Below, in pieces: positions 13,768 to 18,854 of a DNA stretch of 18,854 bases (position 1 is the first letter of the stretch; each line of letters opens with the position of its first letter). The DNA comes from Clostridiales bacterium (GTDB lineage: Bacteria > Bacillota > Clostridia > Lachnospirales > WQUN01). The stretch spans positions 1 to 18,854 of the forward strand of contig JAITPB010000134.1 of NCBI GenBank assembly GCA_031289625.1, in the 5' to 3' direction. The position numbers were made by a program, and so were the translations under genes. Below the pieces are notes generated by a model that was given only the letters and a program-made list of their open reading frames with translations, was not told the DNA's origin and ran no database searches.

Positions 13768-15150
13768 TTATTCCGATTTGATGGCGGCCAGGGCGCTGAT
13801 TTTCATGGCGCGGCGCGCGGGAAAATATCCGGATATCAGCCCCACGCCCGTGGCGAAAACAAGCGCCAGGCCGCATAGCCACGGCGTGATCGTGGAGATA
13901 GAAGACGGCTCGGCCATCATGTAATCTTGATTGATAAAAGAAAGGCTGGCGGAATTCAAGTTCAGCAGTAAGGAAAGCAGAAAGCTCAGCCCCACGCCGA
14001 GGACGCCGCCGAACAGGCCGATGAGCGCTGCCTCCAGCAAAAATAATTTTCGTATGTCGCTGAGCAACGCGCCGATCACTTTCATGACGCCGATTTCCCG
14101 CGTGCGCTCATAAATGGACATGATCATGGTGTTCGTGATGCCGATGGCCGCCACAAACAGCGCGACCGCACCGATCGCGCCAAACAGCCCCTGTAAGCTG
14201 TTAGAAACTTTTTCCATAGATTCTAGCTGTTGGCTGGGGATATAGGCAGGGTATCCCATTTCTTCAATTTGATCCCGTACTCTTTTGACGGTATTCAAAT
14301 CGACGCATTTGACATACGCCATCTCATATCCCGTTTCCTGATTCTGGCCAGGCGCGTAAATGCCGTAGCCCCAGTCCTGCATTTGCTGCTGCTCTGCCTT
14401 CTGCTGCTCCAGGCGCATTTTTTCCACTTGTTTGAGCGGCATGATGACCGAGTTGTCCACACGGTAATCATCTTTCTTTTTGAGCAGTCCAGCTGTCTGT
14501 ATCCTATATGTTTTGCTCTCTCTCTCGGTTCCGTCGCCGTCGGAAGACTCGTTTAAAAAATTCGAGTCGGGCGAAATCTGTATCTTGTCTTTCATGACGT
14601 CGACATCGGGTTCGCGTTCTGCAAAATCGGTTTGATCCCCTGGCCCGTAGCGCCAATTCGTGGAAGGACGATAAAATTGAAACGGCGCTTCCGCCCCATA
14701 GACCGCGTGCAGGGTATCTCCTGTTTCTAGGAGCCGCCCCTTCGCCGGCGTGTAGCCCAGTGCCTCCATGGCCTCCGGTAAAATGCCCAGCACGCTGAGC
14801 CCGGCGGTATAGCGGCCCGATTTCGCGTATAGATATGTCTCCACCAAGGGCGTCGCGGCAACGACGCCCGGAATCGACTGAAATTTTACCACGGCGTTGC
14901 TGTCCAGCTTAAGCTCTTTGCCGGACGACCCGCTGACGCTATTGGGCTTAAAAACCGATATGAGCGTGATATCGCCCATCTGGCTCAATGTTTCATTGAA
15001 TGTGTCACTCATGGAAATGCCCAATGAGATCATGACCACAATGGATGACGTGCCGACGACGACGCCGAGGACAGTCAAAAATGTACGCATCTTTCTTTTG
15101 AGCAAACTATGGAACGCCATGGCAATAATGTCAGCATTACGCATCCTCAT
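13768..15150 (-). CDS. FtsX/MacB-type ABC transporter permease
   Basis: A 460-aa permease. One membrane helix near the N-terminus (about 22-45) is followed by a large outer MacB-like core domain and three more helices (about 330-352, 376-400, 427-449), the four-helix FtsX layout. Family motifs are KRKMRTFLTVLGVVVGTSSIV, ERTREIGVMKVIGA and YFPARRAMKISALAAIKSE. The outer domain has an extra acidic stretch (about 170-225). The start ATG 15150 has AGGAAGG at good spacing and overlaps the preceding gene by 14 bases. Such permeases use ATP hydrolysis in the cytoplasm to drive movements outside the membrane rather than classical transport; the substrate or target is unknown. Confidence 0.93.
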   Translation of the reverse strand: MRMRNADIIAMAFHSLLKRKMRTFLTVLGVVVGTSSIVVMISLGISMSDTFNETLSQMGDITLISVFKPNSVSGSSGKELKLDSNAVVKFQSIPGVVAATPLVETYLYAKSGRYTAGLSVLGILPEAMEALGYTPAKGRLLETGDTLHAVYGAEAPFQFYRPSTNWRYGPGDQTDFAEREPDVDVMKDKIQISPDSNFLNESSDGDGTERESKTYRIQTAGLLKKKDDYRVDNSVIMPLKQVEKMRLEQQKAEQQQMQDWGYGIYAPGQNQETGYEMAYVKCVDLNTVKRVRDQIEEMGYPAYIPSQQLESMEKVSNSLQGLFGAIGAVALFVAAIGITNTMIMSIYERTREIGVMKVIGALLSDIRKLFLLEAALIGLFGGVLGVGLSFLLSLLLNLNSASLSFINQDYMMAEPSSISTITPWLCGLALVFATGVGLISGYFPARRAMKISALAAIKSE

Positions 15151-17428
15151 CAAAACCTTCCTGCTGTTTCATTTTACGTCTGCGGATCAAAACAACAGCC
15201 GCAATCACGGCGGCGATCACGAAGGCGGCGGCAGCCCAGATCCACGGATTTTGCAAAAGCCCCGCAATCCCTCCCGACGCAGGATCCGGCCCGGTCTCCA
15301 GCCCGTCTATAAATAATTCGTCCAGAGGCATTTCCGTCGCTTCAAAAGAAAATTCCTGCGTCCGCTCAAATTTTTCGCCTGTGTCGTCTTCAAATGTGAT
15401 GATCACTTTACCCGAGCGCTTGCCAAGCTCCGCCGGGGTGAACTGGCCGTCATACATGGTGGAGCCGCTCTGCGCCAGTGTGCCGAAATAAACCATGCTG
15501 CCCGTCGTGTCAAAGTCTCCTTCAATGCGGGCTTGTAAATTTTGCAAGGTCGTTTTGCCTGTGTTGGAAAGACTGAAACTGACATAAACCGGCTGGCCGA
15601 GCATAACGGTCTCCGGCATGGAAATATCACTGGTCATCAAATCCACGACTTGTTTGACATTGATGCCGATTTCATCCACATCTTCATATTTGTTGAACTC
15701 GCTGTCCTCATAGCTGAACTTGATTTGCAGCGTATAGGTTCGCGGCGCGGCGTCCGGCACGGCGTACATACGCATGTTGCGTTCAACCGTTCCCTTGGGC
15801 GGTATGCTGTCAAAAAATAATGTATTGCTGCCCTCTACGGGCGTAAAGACACTGCCTTTTTTTTCCGTTGTATCCACCGCCGCGATATTGGCTTTAATGT
15901 TGCCAACCGCTTTCAGGCTATGCGTGTTTTGAAATTCCAAGTTTAAATCGAATTGCTGTCCCGCTTTGACCAGCACGGGATCGCTCTGATAGCTTTTTAC
16001 AATGATGCGCGGCGTACTGACATTTTTCTCTTTGTCCGTCTCTTCTTCTTCTTTCTCTTCCTCGGCGGCTTTATCCGCTTTGGAGTTTACCACGCTGACG
16101 CCGGCGTACTGTTCGAAAGAAAAAATCTCAGGCTTTTCCCCGTCAGTCAGCGATCCGGTTTCGTATTCAATTTTAAAATTCAAGGCGTAGCTTTGGCTTT
16201 GCGACTTGGCGGTCGGCGCGAACAGGAAGCGCAGATGTTTGCTTTCATTCGCTGGCAGGGAGGCGATCAGTTGAATACTGGAAGATTTGGGCACAACAGC
16301 GCCATCCGCGTCCGAGGCGGCTGTAATTTTTATGTTTTTCGCGGTTTGCGCGCTGATGTTGGCGACAGTCATTGAAATGGCGAACGTTTCCCCGGAATCA
16401 TACACGCCGTCCGGCGCTGCGAGTTCCGTCACTTCAATCTGCGCTTTTTCCGTCACAGTTTCCGCGCCGGAAAGAATATTGACGTAAAAAGAAAATTCTT
16501 CCTCGTAGTCTTTATTGCCCGCATCACGGTATTTGATTTTAAAGGCTATGGGGTAAGAGCCGGGCTGGACTTTTGGAGAGGCTTTCAACGCGTAAGCCAA
16601 AGTTTCCTGTGCCAAAGAGTTCATTTCCAAAAAAAAAGCGCTGTTGCCCGAATCCGTTGGAAAAATTTTATCCGCGTCAAAGCCGGCGGCATTCACCTGC
16701 ACATCCAGGGCAGACGCCGCGCTGGGGTTCCGCAAAACAGCGGAAAGAGAAAATTCGTCTCCGGGCTGTATGCCCGCTTTATCCAATGCAAATCCGCTCA
16801 TGGTCATCTTTGGCACGGCAGTGGCGGAGACAGTGCTTTCCACCTTGATGAGCAGAGAGTCGGTTTCCGAAAAATTTTCGTAAACCTCATTCCGGTAGGA
16901 GTGCGTCAGTGTGACAGGGTATGTACCCGCTTTAGCGTCTTGATCTGTTTTGATACGGAGCGTCATGCTCTGCGTGTATCCTTCATACAGGGAAGAAATG
17001 GAATTGGAAGAATTGAGAAACTGCAGAGAAAAGGGCGCTTCTCCGCTGGAAACGCTGGCCTGCGTCAGTATGTTGGTGGCATAGAAGGATCCAATATTTT
17101 TCACCGTGAGTTCCACGTCGGCGGTTATTCCGTTTTTGACGGTCACGGTGGTGGGCGACAGCAGCTTTACCTTAGGCGCTCCGGGCGGTTTTGACGTAGG
17201 CTGCGGTTCATAGGTCTGGCCGGACTGGTTTATCAATTGATTATTCAAATATGTGATTTGCTCGGTCAAAAGGCTGATCTGACTCTCTTGATCCTGGATG
17301 GTCTCCAGTAAATCCGCAATTTCTTCATCTGTATAAGCAAACGCGGGGACAGGGTTCAGGAAAGACATCAGCAACGGCGCCAATAAAACAATAGCCCATA
17401 TTTTTTGCCGTTTTACGTTTATTTTCAT
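15137..17428 (-). CDS. membrane-anchored surface protein with CARDB/NEW3-like repeats
   Basis: A 763-aa exported protein. A signal peptide (about 1-31, cleaved near AFA) is followed by a short coiled coil (about 34-68), a proline-rich linker, and about five immunoglobulin-like repeats of the CARDB/NEW3 (COG1361-like) type, seen as VELTVKNIGSFYATNI, FSLSAVLRNPSAASALDVQV, FAISMTVANISAQTAKNIKI, FDLNLEFQNTHSLKAVGNIK and VYVSFSLSNTGKTTLQNLQA. An acidic lysine/glutamate linker lies near 450-465. A membrane helix (about 729-748) and RRRKMKQQ form the C-terminal anchor. It lies between ATPase and permease, with ATGA overlap to the first and AAGGAG seven bases before its start. It probably acts as the outer partner of the ABC complex. 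Confidence 0.88.
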   Translation of the reverse strand: MKINVKRQKIWAIVLLAPLLMSFLNPVPAFAYTDEEIADLLETIQDQESQISLLTEQITYLNNQLINQSGQTYEPQPTSKPPGAPKVKLLSPTTVTVKNGITADVELTVKNIGSFYATNILTQASVSSGEAPFSLQFLNSSNSISSLYEGYTQSMTLRIKTDQDAKAGTYPVTLTHSYRNEVYENFSETDSLLIKVESTVSATAVPKMTMSGFALDKAGIQPGDEFSLSAVLRNPSAASALDVQVNAAGFDADKIFPTDSGNSAFFLEMNSLAQETLAYALKASPKVQPGSYPIAFKIKYRDAGNKDYEEEFSFYVNILSGAETVTEKAQIEVTELAAPDGVYDSGETFAISMTVANISAQTAKNIKITAASDADGAVVPKSSSIQLIASLPANESKHLRFLFAPTAKSQSQSYALNFKIEYETGSLTDGEKPEIFSFEQYAGVSVVNSKADKAAEEEKEEEETDKEKNVSTPRIIVKSYQSDPVLVKAGQQFDLNLEFQNTHSLKAVGNIKANIAAVDTTEKKGSVFTPVEGSNTLFFDSIPPKGTVERNMRMYAVPDAAPRTYTLQIKFSYEDSEFNKYEDVDEIGINVKQVVDLMTSDISMPETVMLGQPVYVSFSLSNTGKTTLQNLQARIEGDFDTTGSMVYFGTLAQSGSTMYDGQFTPAELGKRSGKVIITFEDDTGEKFERTQEFSFEATEMPLDELFIDGLETGPDPASGGIAGLLQNPWIWAAAAFVIAAVIAAVVLIRRRKMKQQEGFDEDA

Positions 17429-18174
17429 ATTTTTTCTCCTTCGGCGGCCGCCATTCCGGGCTGGTAAACCAGGTTAGAATGGCGTGACGCCATGTTTTCG
17501 ATACTGCCGTCCTGTATTTGGACGAGGTAGTCAGCGTAATCAGCCAAGTCAAGGTTGTGCGTGACGATGATCAGCGTTTGCCGGTCGCGCCGCGCTAGCC
17601 CTGTGATCAAATCCATCATTTCCGCGGTGGTTTTTGTATCCAGGTTGCCTGTTGGTTCGTCGGCAAAAACCACCTGCGGATTGTTAATAAAAGCGCGCGC
17701 GATGCTGACGCGCTGCTGCTGGCCTCCGCTCATTTCTCCCGGCTTGTGGCGCCAGCGGTCGGCCAGCCCCACGGCTGTCAGCATTTCCATGGCTTTTCTG
17801 TCGCGCATTTTTTTGGGCACGGCGCGAAAAATCAACGGCAAGGTTACATTTTCCAAGGCGGTCAGCGTTGGCAGCAAGTTGTAGGACTGAAAAACAAATC
17901 CAATGTATTTTTGTCTGAACCGCGCCAATTTATTTTCACTTAGCTGATCAAAGCGCTGTCCATTAAAAAGGATATTGCCCTTTGAAGGTTTTTCCAGCCC
18001 TGCCATCATGTTCAGCAGGGTAGATTTACCAGATCCGGATTTTCCTGCCAGGCAATAAATTTTTTCTTTTTCAAAGTTGAGCGTGATGTCATCAAGCGCC
18101 ACGATTTTTTCATCACCCATGCGGTACACTTTGCGCAAATGATTGAGTTCAATCATGTTTTGTGCGTTTTCCAA
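17425..18174 (-). CDS. ABC transporter ATPase (MacB/LolD type)
   Basis: A 249-aa ATP-binding subunit. Walker A GKSGSGKS (residues 44-51), Q-loop Gln96, signature MSGGQ (148-152), Walker B VVFADE (168-173) with EPTGNLD, and switch His206 in VTHN are all intact. The sequence type is that of the ATPases paired with FtsX/MacB permeases. The TTG start at 18174 has AAAAGGACGG nine bases upstream; the ATG at 18156 has no ribosome binding site. The last bases overlap the next gene as ATGA, so the operon is translationally coupled. It supplies energy to the complex with the surface protein and permease. Confidence 0.95.
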   Translation of the reverse strand: MENAQNMIELNHLRKVYRMGDEKIVALDDITLNFEKEKIYCLAGKSGSGKSTLLNMMAGLEKPSKGNILFNGQRFDQLSENKLARFRQKYIGFVFQSYNLLPTLTALENVTLPLIFRAVPKKMRDRKAMEMLTAVGLADRWRHKPGEMSGGQQQRVSIARAFINNPQVVFADEPTGNLDTKTTAEMMDLITGLARRDRQTLIIVTHNLDLADYADYLVQIQDGSIENMASRHSNLVYQPGMAAAEGEKI

Positions 18175-18216
18175 GGAACACCGTCCTTTTCACTTCATTT
18201 TTTATTATTTTCTTTC

Positions 18217-18246
18217 ATTATAAACGATCTTGTGTGGCGTTGACAA
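18217..18246 (-). promoter_or_regulatory. sigma-A promoter of the ABC operon
   Basis: On the - strand TTGTCA (18246-18241) and TATAAT (18222-18217) are 18 bp apart; the -10 box is perfect and the -35 box has one mismatch. The transcript would start near 18210 and give a leader of about 36 nt before the TTG start of the ATPase. Confidence 0.8.
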
Positions 18247-18264
18247 TCATGAAAATGATTTACA
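18241..18264. promoter_or_regulatory. palindromic operator candidate over the -35 box
   Basis: TGACAATCAT (18241-18250), GAAA, ATGATTTACA (18255-18264). The inner arms AATCAT/ATGATT are perfect and the full 10-bp arms match at eight positions. It covers the whole -35 box of the ABC operon promoter, so a bound protein would block transcription. It is somewhat like Fur/DtxR-type sites, but that is only a resemblance. Confidence 0.5.
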
Positions 18265-18313
18265 GGAGGGGAATGAACGTCAGGCGTTTGCCGCTCCGGC
18301 GGTTCTAAGCCGT

Positions 18314-18357
18314 TTCAGTAACAAATTAGGGTCAATTCAGTAACAAATCAAAGTCAA
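18314..18357 (+). repeat. 22-bp direct repeat upstream of the sensor gene
   Basis: Two adjacent copies, 18314-18335 and 18336-18357, share TTCAGTAACAAAT and GTCAA; only the four bases between differ (TAGG/CAAA). The period of 22 bp is close to two DNA turns, as in paired activator sites. They lie about 80-125 bp before the sensor gene start. Confidence 0.7.
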
Positions 18358-18437
18358 AGCAATATGCTGTAGACAGGGAGACAAGTGCATTTTGTCATAC
18401 TCGAGGCATTTAATTTTTGATGGGGAGTGAAATAAGA

Positions 18438-18854
18438 ATGAATAAGAATACGCAAGATTCAGAAAAACAGGCAGGGATTGCGATATCCGCTCTGTTCAAC
18501 GGACGCCTGAAATATTTATTTCTCGCGCCGATCGCCATGATGATTGGATTCTCGTTTTTCTATCATAGCCTGTTTCAGGAGATTAACGAAGAGTTTTTGA
18601 CTGAAAAAATGGTCGAGAAACACATGGAGATTGAGCAGATCAGCGCCGCAATCAGCGCGTTCTCCGAATACGATCCTGACGGGAGCGTGTATGACCACGA
18701 GCATGTTGCCGTTGAGCTGATTGAATACCTTGACCAAATGTATGGCGTTTACGCTGCCGTTTATAATGAGCAGATGCAATTATTAAGCCGTCAGAGTGAC
18801 TACGGGAGCGACGGCCTTTATGATCCCTTAAAGGATCCCGGGTTTATAGAGGCC
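18438..18854 (+). CDS. membrane sensor protein, 5' part (3' partial)
   Basis: The first 139 codons of a gene that runs off the window. A short polar cytoplasmic N-terminus is followed by one membrane helix (about residues 25-46) and an outer domain that begins with a helix (EINEEFLTEKMVEKHMEIEQ) and continues with a PAS/Cache-like segment, ELIEYLDQMYGVYAAVYNEQ. This layout is that of sensor histidine kinases, diguanylate cyclases or chemoreceptors; the signalling part is not in view, so the output type cannot be named. Start ATG 18438 has GGGGAG (422-427 of that kilobase) ten bases upstream. The gene diverges from the ABC operon and has 22-bp direct repeats in its upstream region, so it may sense a signal relevant to that operon, which is inference. 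Confidence 0.7.
   Translation, partial: MNKNTQDSEKQAGIAISALFNGRLKYLFLAPIAMMIGFSFFYHSLFQEINEEFLTEKMVEKHMEIEQISAAISAFSEYDPDGSVYDHEHVAVELIEYLDQMYGVYAAVYNEQMQLLSRQSDYGSDGLYDPLKDPGFIEA

Noticed and set aside
18273..18308. An 11-codon frame MNVRRLPLRRF behind AGGAGGGG, possibly a leader peptide
   Set aside because: Only three bases separate the ribosome binding site from the ATG, there is no clear + strand promoter, and no attenuator hairpin with a T-run follows.

Overview
The window looks like chromosomal DNA from a spore-forming, Gram-positive member of the Bacillota, most likely a Clostridia-type lineage. The reasons are a YhcN/YlaJ-type spore lipoprotein end, a SpoIIM-family protein, a TasA/camelysin-like secreted protein, strong AGGAGG-type ribosome binding sites, several TTG/GTG starts, and single-membrane envelope proteins. 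The base composition is moderately GC-rich by eye. No phage, transposase, integrase or CRISPR array is visible.

Left part (1-3.6 kb, + strand): the 3' end of a spore lipoprotein gene; then a promoter, a leader with three 19-bp repeats, and a 771-aa aconitase-superfamily hydratase of the YbhJ type; then a polytopic membrane protein of unknown function whose start lies inside a tandem repeat.

Centre (3.6-10.4 kb): a tRNA-Leu(UAG) is followed at once by a well-known but poorly understood gene set: a polytopic membrane protein, a DUF4129 protein, a DUF4350 protein, a MoxR AAA+ ATPase and a DUF58 protein, tightly packed on the + strand. A SpoIIM-family membrane protein runs toward them and overlaps the DUF58 gene by 50 bp. 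An RDD-family membrane protein diverges from it. By family knowledge such sets probably build or remodel a membrane/envelope complex, with MoxR acting as chaperone for the DUF58 (VWA-like) protein.

Right part (10.4-18.9 kb): a TasA-like secreted protein (- strand); a MNT nucleotidyltransferase/HEPN RNase toxin-antitoxin pair (+); and a four-gene - strand operon made of an ABC ATPase, a large membrane-anchored surface protein with CARDB/NEW3-like repeats, an FtsX/MacB-type permease and a two-TM coiled-coil protein. The operon has a near-consensus promoter with a palindrome over its -35 box. Diverging from it is the 5' end of a membrane sensor gene that runs off the window, with 22-bp direct repeats upstream.

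The most unusual signal is the density of short tandem repeats in the first 10.3 kb (periods 12, 15 and 19 bp) at gene junctions, in leaders and in-frame inside genes. Two of them, inside the unrelated hydratase and MoxR genes, share sequence and are built from inverted-repeat units, which resembles a palindromic element that inserts in frame into proteins.
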